Of a stretch of DNA of 15,920 nt, positions 1 to 8,222 are shown in pieces (positions within the stretch are counted from its first letter, which is position 1; each line of letters begins with the position of its first letter). The notes beneath the pieces are model-generated. The model had not been told where the DNA came from. It did not search any database and saw nothing but the letters and a program-made list of their open reading frames with translations. The stretch comes from Prasinococcaceae sp. CCMP 1430. Taxonomy: Eukaryota > Prasinodermophyta > Palmophyllophyceae > Prasinococcales > Prasinococcaceae. Both the position numbers and the translations under genes were made by a program. The stretch spans positions 64,001-79,920 of the forward strand of contig RQSC01000018.1 in the NCBI GenBank assembly GCA_013416795.1, read 5' to 3'.

Positions 1-2
1 GC

Positions 3-2429
3 AGGACGTCGTGGCACCTGTCCGGGCGCCTCGAGCGGCGCGGCCTGAACGACTGGCAGGTGCGCCTGAACACGGTGGACTACTTCCTCTTCTTCACGGC
101 TTACTACGCCGTGCGCAGCGTGGGGCCGCCCAGCGGCGCGGCCAGAGCAGCGTCGGAGGCGTCTGCCCCCGTGAGGCAGGGGGTCACCACAAAGCAAGCC
201 GTAGATGGGTTGAAGTCCGCAGCCAAAGCGATGCAGAGGGGGTTCAAGCCTTTGGTCGGAGCAGGCGGAGCCGCCGCGGAGCCGCCGCCAAAGGTCGACA
301 ACACGGCGACGTACCACCCGTACAAAGCCATCACGCGCGCGCTGATGCAGCACATGATCCCACCTCTGAGGAAGGCGACGATGAGCGGTCCGTCGGACGG
401 CGCCTCAGGGGGGGCGGGGGCGGTGCCATCGTCGTCTACGCAACCAACAGCGAGCGCGGCAGACACGAGCCTGCTGCTCTCCGTTTTTATGGAATTCTGG
501 CTCGAGGACCTGGGCGACGCGGAGCGCGTCAAGTACCAGCAGCAGCAGCAGCGGCGGCAGCAGCTGCCCTACCAGCAGCAGCTGCCGTATCAGCAGCAGC
601 TGCCTTATCAGCAGCCGGCTGGCATGCCCATGAGCCCCTTGCTGTCGGCGGGCTTCATCGGGCGCGATCAGAGTGCGTACCAGACCCTGCCCTCCGTGGC
701 GTTTCCGTCGGCCGAAGTGATCGATAGCCTCCAGGAGCTCGTCATCCACATGCACTCTGCTGGGCACAGCATGGGTGGCAGCGCGATCGGCGGTGGCGGC
801 GGCCAGTACAGGCCGCCGACGTCGATGGCGGGCCCAATGGCGGCGGGTGCCCTGCCTGCTGAAGTGCTCTCGCCGCACCTGCAGCAGCTTCAGCGACCTC
901 TCTACCGTACGCTGCGACACATGTTTCACTCGTGGCACAAGAAGGGCACCAAGGCGGGCGTTTCGAGCTTTACTGTCGTGTTGTGGATGTGGCGCTCGTA
1001 CCTTCAACCGTGGACGTACTACCGCGACCAGCAAGCCTCACATGCCCTCGGCCTTCCGTTTAAGCTGGGGGCCAACTCGGGGCGGTTCAACCCCGCCTGG
1101 AATCCCTGGTTGCTTGCGAACCTCCCGTTCTATGTGGCGCTCTTGTCGCACATCGTGGTGTGCTGCTCGCACAGAATGGTGAGCGACGATGACACAGAGC
1201 GCGAGAGTGGCATCAACAATTTGGGGCGCGCGCTGCGCGTGTTCAAAGAGGAGCCCAAGATGCTCGAATTCATTGAGCAGGCGTGGAACGCGTACGTTGC
1301 GTACGCGGGTGCGGGCGCGTCGGGTGCGGGCGCGCAGGCTGCCGCCATGCGCGCATCCGGCGCTGGCCAGACTGAAGCAAAGGAGATAGCCGAAGCCATG
1401 CCCCTTGTGCACTCTCAAATGCTCGACTGGGACCCCGAGATGCTTCGAGAGGCGCTCGGTGAGGGCGCAGTGCCACTCCCGCCGGCGGACGCGAAGGCGA
1501 GTGCCTTCTCGCCGGGGCAGGGCACGGCCAGTGGTGGGTTCTCCACCCCCGTGCAGCCGTCGAGGGAGCGCGTCGAGCCAAAGCTGGCCCGCCTGGATGT
1601 TTTCGGAAAGCAAGGCTTGAGGCACGTGCTCCATCTGCTCGCTGGCCGGCTCAAGGACGACACTCGCCGGGGGCGCGTGCCCAAGAGCGAGGGGCTCAAA
1701 CAGCTGGCGGCGGCTGCGGCGGTCGTGTGCCACGACGAGTCGCTGAAGGCACTGCTCGAGTCATCGGGTTCGCGCGATATTAAGGGGAAGGCCGATGGCA
1801 AGGCCACCAAGACCACGCGAGAGACTCCGTCGCCGACTGGCCCCGACTACTCGCGCGTGCCTGGCGCGCTGCCGATGACGTGGAGCGTCGGCACTCCCAA
1901 GGAGGACGACGGCCACCCCGTGCGCGTGTTCGGCGCGACACTATTCACTTGGCACAACCCCTTCACGATCAACGAACTCACGCACGAGGCGCCTCCAGGC
2001 TACAAGGGCGACTGGATGCGTCGCCCCATCGCGGCGAATGAGCTCGCGCCGGTGAGTGCGCGCGGCCTGATGCGCGCTTAGCTTATTGGCGCTCCCATGC
2101 CACACGCACTGCTTGCTGACGCCGCCCCACCCCGGCTCCATTCTCTCCCTTCTCTCGTTCTGGTTCGGGCCCGCATGCGTTCCCGTGTCCAGGCGGTGCG
2201 GCTCTTGGTGGCTCTCTCAGACCGCGCCAACGCATCGGGCATGCTCCCCGCGGGATACTGCGCTGATCTGCGGTTCCTCGCGGAGCACAACAGCCTCGCG
2301 GCGCTGGCACTCTTGCTGCTGCTCTCCTCGCTCTTCCCACTGCTTTGGTCGCTCGTCGCGAGGCTTCTGCTCGTGGCTGCGATCGCATGCGTGGCTGTGA
2401 CGCGCAGGCCACAGCAGCGTTCAGAGTAA
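3..2429 (+). CDS. SMPD4: SMPD4-like protein (neutral sphingomyelinase 3 family), 5'-partial, two exons
   Basis: Exons are 3-2051 and 2193-2429, giving 761 residues; the frame is already open at the window edge, so the true start lies outside. SMPD4 family proteins are ER and nuclear-envelope membrane proteins reported to hydrolyse sphingomyelin to ceramide and phosphocholine. Support: an N-terminal LNDWQVRLNTVDYFLFF stretch; an LLLSVFMEFWL stretch; the family-like WMWRSYLQPW (residues 328-337); then NPWLLANLPFYVALLSHI. The second exon adds a LRFLAEHNSLAALALLLLL segment with two hydrophobic helices (about 717-736 and 737-752), matching the C-terminal membrane anchor of the family. Low-complexity inserts (LPYQQQ repeats near 178-205, Ala/Gly-rich stretches) separate conserved blocks. 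Reading through the intron would stop at 2079-2081 and lose the anchor. The family call rests on recalled motifs, not on a search, and catalytic activity in algae is unproven. Confidence 0.78.
564..617 (+). repeat. Three tandem 18-bp units coding LPYQQQ
   Basis: Units at 564-581, 582-599 and 600-617 encode LPYQQQ, LPYQQQ and LPYQQP. A CAG-rich run (YQQQQQRRQQ) precedes them. The tyrosine and proline codons vary (tac/tat, ccc/ccg/cct) while the CAG codons are constant. They sit in a nonconserved insert of the SMPD4-like protein. Confidence 0.85.
2052..2192 (+). other. Intron of the SMPD4-like gene (phase 0, 141 nt)
   Basis: The donor is GTGAGT after codon CCG, and the acceptor is TCCAG before GCG GTG CGG. 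There is a pyrimidine-rich stretch (CTCCCTTCTCTCGTTC) about 30-50 nt upstream of the acceptor. Splicing joins two open frames without a frame change and adds the expected C-terminal membrane anchor. Confidence 0.8.
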
Positions 2430-2809
2430 TCCATCATCCCGCCACTGTCCCGACTGGCTCGCCCGTTGCGCCGAGCGCGCCGCGCCATGCCAGCGCGTGC
2501 ACGCACGATCGTGTTCTAAGGTGATACGGTTTTAAAGCCCCCCTCGTGGGCATGCGTTTGTGCTTGCGTGGTGCACTGGAGCACCTCGACCCGGCCTGGC
2601 CACGCCGGTTGGAGACGGTGGGGTGTGTCTCGCACTTTGTTGTTTGTGGCGTGGCCCCGGTCGCGTGGTGCTTTTGAGTTTCCTAAAAAAAATCTTGAGG
2701 TGCGCGTGGCCCACGTCGCCGCGTGCCTCATGCAGTACAGGTGTCACTACGGTGTCCCTACTCGTATGGTTTGCGAAATGTATAGCTACTGTACCTGTTG
2801 AACATGTGC
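2430..2809. other. Convergent spacer between the SMPD4-like and CCT genes
   Basis: These 380 nt hold the 3' ends of two facing genes. No convincing coding frame or family match is visible. An A8 run lies near 2685. No canonical AATAAA was found on either strand, so the polyadenylation sites cannot be placed. Confidence 0.6.
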
Positions 2810-4299
2810 TCACTGCGCCGGCACTAGGCCGGCGGCGATCATCGCGGCAAGAGCCTCTCGCTTGACGAAGCGGCCTGGGCAGTCGGGCGCGGGCGCGGGA
2901 GTGCGTTGGGCCGGCGAGCGTCAGCGCCAGGTGTCTGGCAACAGCGGCGCCGCAGCCCCATTCCACGCGCGCGCGCGCAAGCAGCAGGGCGCGCTCTCCG
3001 CGGCGCGCCGACGCTCACCCTTGATACGAGGCCTCCTCTCGGCGTTGACCTTGCGGATCTCGTAGCGGATTTTGGTGTTGAAGGTGCGCGTCTTCTTCTT
3101 CTGCAGGTACCGCATGACTCTCTCTGCGCGTGTCATCTTGTCATCGTCGTCACTCCCAGACGAGGAGCCGCTGACCTTGCCTGAGCCCAGCGCGAACTTG
3201 TTTGTGGCCGCCGCCGCAGCAGCAGCGGCGCTCGCCGCCGCCGCCGCCGCCGCCGCCGCTGCCTGCACGGCGGTCGAGTTGTGCGGGAAGCCATTCATGA
3301 GCCCCGCCCGTGGCACTTTGCCCCTCGGGTTCGAGCCGTTCTTGGCGGCCGCCGGGGACGTGGCGGCGAGCTGCGCTCCGGCCCCCTTGCCGTTGGCGGC
3401 CAATCTGGCAGCGGGCCGGGCGGCGGGCTTCGCCACGCCACCGGACCTCGATGCGGCCTTCGCGGCGGGCTTCGCGGCGGGCTTCGCGGCGGGCCTGAGC
3501 GCCGCGGGCGTGCGCGAGCCACTGGACGTCCTCTTGCCGCCCTTGCTGCCGCTCCTCGAGCCGCTCTTGGCGCCCGTGGCGGCCGGCGCCGCCGCTGCGC
3601 GCGAGGCAGCGGCGCGCGACTGTTTCTTCGACGGCGCGCGCGACCGCCCGCCCCTGGCCTTGGGCGGCAGGCCAGCCTTTCCTCGCTCCTGCGCCTGCCC
3701 CCCCTGCTTCTGCGCCTGCCGCTGCGCCTGCCCGGTGAGCTGTTGCTGGTGGAGGTGCTGCTGCTGGTGCGAGAAGAAGTCCGGCACGACGCCGTCGCCC
3801 CCCCCGAGAATCTGCGCCTGCGAGGCGGGCGGCTGCGCGTACCCGCCGTCGAGGCACCCGCCGACGAACCGGCCGTTCGGCTGGCCCATGCCCACGCTCG
3901 CGGCCGGCGCGCCAAGGACGGCCGGCGCGCCCATCGGCCCGGACATGGCGCCCTGCATGGTCGCGAGTATGTCCGCCTCGTGGTCGCCGCCGTGGCCGCC
4001 CCACGACTTCATCACGTCCTGCGCGCCAAGGGAGGGAGCGACATTGAGGGGAAGGGTGCGTGTGTGTGTGTGTGTGCGTGTTGGGGGGTTGGAAGAGATG
4101 TCGCGCGCGGGCAGCGCGGGGACGAGCGCGCCTCGGCGTCAGCCCGCCGCCTCTGCCTCTCCTCTCCGTCTCTACGTCTCTCCCCCCCCTCGCGCGCCCC
4201 TTCGCCGCCGGCGCGGACTCCGTCCGAAACTCCGCCGAATCCATACGGAATCCGATGGAATCCACGCCCGCCCGTCGATGCGTTCCGACTGCGCGCGGG

Positions 4300-4351
<52 letters not shown>

Positions 4352-5222
4352 CGCCGGCGACAGACAGGGATCGACGCAGGGAAAAACAGAAAAAAAAGGC
4401 CGCGCTCGGCAGGATCGCGCGCGCGCGCGGAGCCCAACTGAATTCGCCGCGGGTCCGACTTTCCGCCGCGCGGTTTCGCGCGGGCGCGGGCGGACGACCC
4501 GCCGCCTCGCAGCGCGGCCCCCGAAGGGGGGGCGCGGGGGAGGGAGGGAGGGAAGGGGGAAAGGGGGTGGGGTGGGTGCGGGCGCGCGCGCAGGGCGTGC
4601 GCGCGGGGGAGGTCTTTGGTTGTGTGGGGGCGGGTGGGAGTTGGGAGGCGGCGGCGGCCTGCGCACAGCAGCACGCGAGCTCGGCCGGGTGCGCCGAAAA
4701 GTATGCCGCGCACGGAAATGGTGGGGGGCCGTGTGTGTGCGGTGGAGTCGGGGTGGTGCGCGCGCCGGTGGTTGGGCGGTGAAAGACGCCCTGCCGCGTG
4801 ACGCTGGCCTCGCCCTCCGCCCCTCCCCGCGCGCGCTCGTCGCGAGCCGCGCGCCGGCGAGAGCCCGCGCACGCGCGCAAACGCACCATGTAGTCGAGGC
4901 GCAGCCCGACGTCATTGCCAGAGGCGTCGTAGGCGCCCATGGCGCCCGCGCCCGCTCCGAGGGTGTCGATGAGCGTGTTGGCATCGAAGCTGAGCGACGG
5001 CATCGGCAGCTCGCCGGCGATTGCGTTTGCCGGCGCCGGGGCCTGGGCGCCCGCTTGCGCGTGCGCCGCGAGGAAGGACTTCGCGGCGGCGACATGCTGC
5101 GGGTTGAAGAGGTGGCCGGCGATCTGCGCACCGGCGGCGCGCGAGGTGTCGATGCCGCCCTGGTCCGAGCCGCTGGACGAGTCCGTGGGACGGTCGACGT
5201 CCGGCACACGAGCGCCGCCCAT
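2810..5222 (-). CDS. CCT-domain transcriptional regulator, three exons, with H1-like basic region
   Basis: Exons in transcript order are 5222-4887, 4018-3019 and 2874-2810, giving 466 residues. The CCT domain is C-terminal (about 409-450): RAERVMRYLQKKKTRTFN, then TKIRYEIRKVNAERRPRIKG, completed by RFVK from the last exon. CCT domains of CONSTANS and TOC1-type proteins carry nuclear import, DNA binding and NF-Y partner contacts. Exon 1 joins exon 2 as LRLDYM-DVMKSWGG (107-120), resembling the short LDYxxV..W motif of plant CCT proteins. Between lie a Gln/His-rich stretch (about 196-220), an Ala/Lys/Pro/Ser-rich basic region (about 230-350) with KPAA repeats, poly-Ala (about 360-383) and an acidic SSSGSDDDD patch. 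The ATG at 5222 has A at -3 and G at +4. The frame stays open up to the assembly gap, so an extra upstream exon cannot be excluded. There is no B-box. Confidence 0.85.
2875..3018 (-). other. Intron inside the CCT domain (phase 1, 144 nt)
   Basis: The donor GTGAGC follows AAG G, and the acceptor is TGCCCAG. Splicing completes the glycine codon and reads G-RFVKREALAAMIAAGL, the canonical end of a CCT domain, then TGA at 2812-2810. Unspliced reading instead gives GERRRAAES and stops at 2923-2921. Confidence 0.88.
3208..3265 (-). repeat. GCC/GCA trinucleotide tract coding poly-alanine
   Basis: Two alanine runs of roughly eleven and eight codons, split by one serine, lie just upstream of the acidic patch and CCT domain. 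The codons are mainly GCG with some GCT and GCC. Confidence 0.85.
3457..3494 (-). repeat. Tandem 12-bp units coding KPAA
   Basis: Units of GCGGGCTTCGCG on the plus strand read as AKPA/KPAA on the minus strand, giving PAAKPAAKPAAK. This is the core of the histone-H1-like segment of the CCT protein. Confidence 0.75.
4057..4080. repeat. GT/CA microsatellite in the CCT gene's first intron
   Basis: A pure GT run at 4060-4076, extended by GTGC units, lies about 40 nt upstream of the intron acceptor on the transcript (CA) strand. CA-rich elements near splice sites are known splicing modulators in animals; a role here is inference. Confidence 0.85.
4302..4348. repeat. 47-base uninterrupted poly(A) tract (poly(T) on the gene strand)
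   Basis: 47 consecutive A residues in otherwise GC-rich intron sequence, followed by two shorter A-rich bursts (near 4381-4398). A 10-bp direct repeat, GCCGCCGGCG, occurs at 4204-4213 and 4350-4359, flanking the tract plus about 88 nt before it. This could be a microsatellite or the tail of a short retroposed insert. Confidence 0.85.
4526..4576 (+). other. G-run cluster, G-quadruplex-prone
   Basis: Nine runs of three to seven G, separated by one to three bases, lie on the template strand of the CCT gene within its first intron. The pattern satisfies the usual G3+N1-7 rule several times over. No function is shown. Confidence 0.7.
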
Positions 5223-5318
5223 CGTTCTCGCCGTCTCGCCCGCCCCGCGCAACGGCCTCCGCTCCGCGCTCGTGGGGCGCCGCCGCCAGCCCCGCCGCCC
5301 TGCGCGGCGGTGCGCACT

Positions 5319-5878
5319 NNNNNNNNNNNNNNNNNNNNNNNNNNNNNNNNNNNNNNNNNNNNNNNNNNNNNNNNNNNNNNNNNNNNNNNNNNNNNNNNNN
5401 NNNNNNNNNNNNNNNNNNNNNNNNNNNNNNNNNNNNNNNNNNNNNNNNNNNNNNNNNNNNNNNNNNNNNNNNNNNNNNNNNNNNNNNNNNNNNNNNNNNN
5501 NNNNNNNNNNNNNNNNNNNNNNNNNNNNNNNNNNNNNNNNNNNNNNNNNNNNNNNNNNNNNNNNNNNNNNNNNNNNNNNNNNNNNNNNNNNNNNNNNNNN
5601 NNNNNNNNNNNNNNNNNNNNNNNNNNNNNNNNNNNNNNNNNNNNNNNNNNNNNNNNNNNNNNNNNNNNNNNNNNNNNNNNNNNNNNNNNNNNNNNNNNNN
5701 NNNNNNNNNNNNNNNNNNNNNNNNNNNNNNNNNNNNNNNNNNNNNNNNNNNNNNNNNNNNNNNNNNNNNNNNNNNNNNNNNNNNNNNNNNNNNNNNNNNN
5801 NNNNNNNNNNNNNNNNNNNNNNNNNNNNNNNNNNNNNNNNNNNNNNNNNNNNNNNNNNNNNNNNNNNNNNNNNNNNNN
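5319..5878. other. Assembly gap, 560 N
   Basis: A continuous run of N upstream of the CCT gene start. Open frames crossing it are artefacts. It may hide a 5' exon or the promoter of the CCT gene, and the true size may differ from 560. Confidence 0.99.
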
Positions 5879-6001
5879 CGCGCGGGCGCGGGTGCGTTCG
5901 AGTGCGGAACGCGCGCGGAATTCGCGGGGGAGCGCGCGCGAAAAGGCGCGCGCGGCGGCGCGCGCGCGACGGGGAGGTGGGGGGAACACGGGCGCGCGGG
6001 C

Positions 6002-6009
6002 CCACGTGG
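6002..6009. promoter_or_regulatory. G-box octamer CCACGTGG, copy 1
   Basis: A perfect palindrome with a CACGTG core, about 780 nt upstream of the CCT gene's ATG. In plants this core binds bZIP and bHLH factors of light and clock control. Function here is inferred only from sequence and position. Confidence 0.4.
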
Positions 6010-6383
6010 CACGGAAACCACGGAGGGGCGCGCGCGCGATCGCCGCGGTTCGCCTCAGCACCAACGCCGCCCGAGCGGCTTTCGCCCGCCGGAAAGCTCG
6101 GCCGGACGCGGCCCGCGCAACGTCGGTCCGCGTGGCGCACCGGTGGCGCGCCGCACCCGCCGGCCGGCCTCGCCGTGCCGCCAGGCGGGGGCCGGCCCTT
6201 CCAAGCGAGCTAGCCAGAAGAGACAGAGCTTGCGCGCACACGCGCGCCTCGATGCATCAACACGTCGCAGACTCCACGCGAGTGCCAGACCAGCCAGCCA
6301 GAGCTGTGCACTCGACGGAAGGAAGGAGGACGAGGCGCACTGCTGCCTGAGGCGCCGGGTCGATGGTCCACCTACGCGACTTG

Positions 6384-6407
6384 GGTCGGTCGGTCGGTCA
6401 GTCAGTC
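6384..6407. repeat. (GGTC)4(AGTC)2 tetranucleotide repeat
   Basis: Six tandem 4-bp units in the divergent spacer, changing from GGTC to AGTC part-way through. Confidence 0.9.
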
Positions 6408-6927
6408 AAGGGCCTGCCTGCCGGTAGCTGCGGGTCCGTCGCGTGCGTCGCGTGGCGCAAAACAACGGACGACGACGAGAGAGGACTGCGTTCGGAGACG
6501 GGCGAGCAGCCTGGCCGGGGGCTGACTCAGTCAGGTGCGCGCGTCGCCCTCCCAGCCAGACAGAGGGGGCTGTCGCCCGCCGCTGGCCGTGGGAGCGTGT
6601 GCCGCGACCGACTGACTGAGCGTGCACACTGCACACACACCGCGTTTTTGTTGGAATTGATTTTGATTTTGATTTCATTTTCTGAAAGAACAAAGGTTGG
6701 CCCGGATTTGATCCGGCTTTGCGCGCGCCCCGGCGGCAGACGGGGGGCGGAGCGCCCGCATTCGCGTGGCGGAGCATCCGCGTTCGCGATGGCGCCGGGC
6801 CGCGCGCGCGCGCGTTCGCACCCTGCGGCCGATCGCGCGGTCCGACGGGGCCCATTTGATCGAATGCGCTGCAGATTGCGCGGCCGACATTGCTCGCGCG
6901 CAATCTCCGACGTGGACACTGACAGCC

Positions 6928-6953
6928 AGAGAGAGAGAGAGAGAGAGAGAGAG
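6928..6953. repeat. (AG)13 microsatellite
   Basis: Thirteen perfect AG units in the divergent spacer. Confidence 0.95.
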
Positions 6954-7540
6954 CAGCGCGCCCACGAGCCGACGCCGACGCGTCCGCGCCTCCTCGTGGC
7001 TCGCGCCGACGCGCCGACCTTCGGGGGCGACGGGTGGACCTCGAACGGAGACCCCGCCGCCGGAGCGAGCGACGTGCACGACCGGAGCAGCCGTCCTGTC
7101 GGCGGACGTGTCGAGGACCGCAGGTAGCAGCCTAGAGTAGGCACGGTTCACACTGATGAGCAGCCCTCAATGCCGGTACGTGGTACCGGTGCGCGCCTCG
7201 CGCACGACGTACGAACAGTGCCTGCCAGCGGTACGTGTAGCGCATCGCGCGCGCAGCAGATGCGTGGTTGCTGACCGAGACCGACTGGCGGTTAGAAAGA
7301 GTCTTCGAGCAACTTCGAGGACGGCCGACGCCGGCATGGAGGGATTCGCACGACGTGATGTGACCGCGCGTGCCTTCCGTGTGCCATATGGCCCGTCCCC
7401 GTCCGCTTCGAACACAACGCCCACAGCGTGCAGATCTCTCGCGCGACGTGGCGGTGCCGATGCGTCTCGCGGTCAATTCGATGTTACGGTGCAGCGCTCC
7501 GAGGCGCTGCGTGCTGACGCGTCCAACGTTTTGGCCCCTC

Positions 7541-7548
7541 CCACGTGG
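7541..7548. promoter_or_regulatory. G-box octamer CCACGTGG, copy 2
   Basis: The same palindrome, about 675 nt upstream of the B-box gene's ATG, followed at once by GGATATAG. It mirrors the copy on the other side of the divergent spacer. Confidence 0.4.
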
Positions 7549-7685
7549 ATATAGCCGTCGGCGGCGGGCGGGCTCGCAGCGGCAGGTGCGATTTGACGGT
7601 CGTTAGTAACCTGATGGCAGGGAAAAAAAAATGGCGCCACAGCGCGCGCGCGCTGCGCGGGCGGGCCGGGCCGGGCGGCGGGCGA

Positions 7686-7742
7686 GTGCGTGCGTGTGTG
7701 TGTGTGTGTGTGTGCGCGCGTGGGTGTGTGTGCGCGTGTGTT
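7686..7742. repeat. GT-rich microsatellite
   Basis: A pure GT run at 7694-7714 within a longer GTGC/GTGT mixture. Confidence 0.9.
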
Positions 7743-7991
7743 TGGGGGGCGGGGACGAGCGGGCACGAGGACGCGCGGGCGGCGCGGGCGGCGAAGCGGT
7801 GCGCCATGCCCGGGCCGGCGCGTTTTCCGGTTCGCCGCTGGGGCGGGTATCGCGGCGCGCCTTTTTTTGTGCGCGGTGGCGCGCCCGTGCGGTGTAGCGC
7901 GGGCGGCACTGCAGCCCCTCACAGTGTGTTCGCAGCGTAACGACTGCGCGGTGTGCCAAGTATGGGGGAAGCTGAGGGCGAGCGGGCGCGA

Positions 7992-8007
7992 GTGTGTGTG
8001 TGTGTGT
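7992..8007. repeat. (GT)8 microsatellite
   Basis: Eight perfect GT units about 215 nt upstream of the B-box gene start. Confidence 0.9.
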
Positions 8008-8055
8008 CACCGACGCAAATTTGCTTGTGCGTGTACTTTTGCGGCAGCTAGAGCG

Positions 8056-8175
8056 ATGGCTGATACCACTGCCCTCCCCCCATCCCCCCCTGTCTGCGCT
8101 CCCTGCAAACGCGCACCCACGACGCACTGGCGTGTTCTACCCGACAGTCCAGGCCCCGAATCACCTGAGTCCTGA
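8056..8175 (+). other. Candidate upstream ORF in the leader of the B-box/CCT gene
   Basis: A 39-codon frame starts with ATG in good context (G at -3 and +4) and ends with TGA 47 nt before the main ATG, in a different frame. The peptide begins MADTTALPPSPP and resembles nothing known to me. It matters only if the transcript starts upstream of 8056. Confidence 0.3.
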
Positions 8176-8222
8176 CGTTGGCGCGTCAACCACTCAACCT
8201 GGAGCGGCCGCACGGGCTGGTC

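Larger units (their letters stand above)
4019..4886 (-). other. First intron of the CCT gene (phase 0, 868 nt)
   Basis: The donor is GTGCGT after the ATG codon of LDYM, and the acceptor is GGCGCGCAG before GAC GTG ATG AAG. On the transcript strand it contains C-rich runs, a T47 tract, short imperfect GGATTCC-type repeats, a CA repeat and a pyrimidine-rich stretch before the acceptor. It is the longest intron in the window. Confidence 0.8.
5879..8222. other. Divergent spacer between the two CCT-domain genes
   Basis: About 2.3 kb after the gap with no coding region I can support. The first part (to about 6250) is very GC-rich with CG-alternating runs. A short AT-rich island with GATTTT units lies at about 6647-6700, followed by the inverted repeat CCGGAT-TTG-ATCCGG at 6702-6716. 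Microsatellites are scattered throughout. The region presumably holds the promoters and 5' leaders of both flanking genes. Confidence 0.6.

Noticed and set aside
2083-2506. Minus-strand Arg/Ser-rich frames opposite the SMPD4-like C terminus
   Set aside because: Shadows of the spliced plus-strand exon that codes the membrane anchor.
3072-6350. Open frames of about 1,000 codons on both strands crossing the N gap
   Set aside because: The runs of N give no stop codons; the sequence on either side shows no shared coding character.
6363-7127. 254-codon plus-strand frame in the divergent spacer
   Set aside because: It runs through microsatellites ((AG)13, GGTC units), has no recognisable motif, and is expected in GC-rich DNA with few stops.
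7545-8127. Several Arg/Ala-rich or Cys/Val-alternating frames on both strands
   Set aside because: They are translations of the GT/CA repeats and GC-rich DNA.
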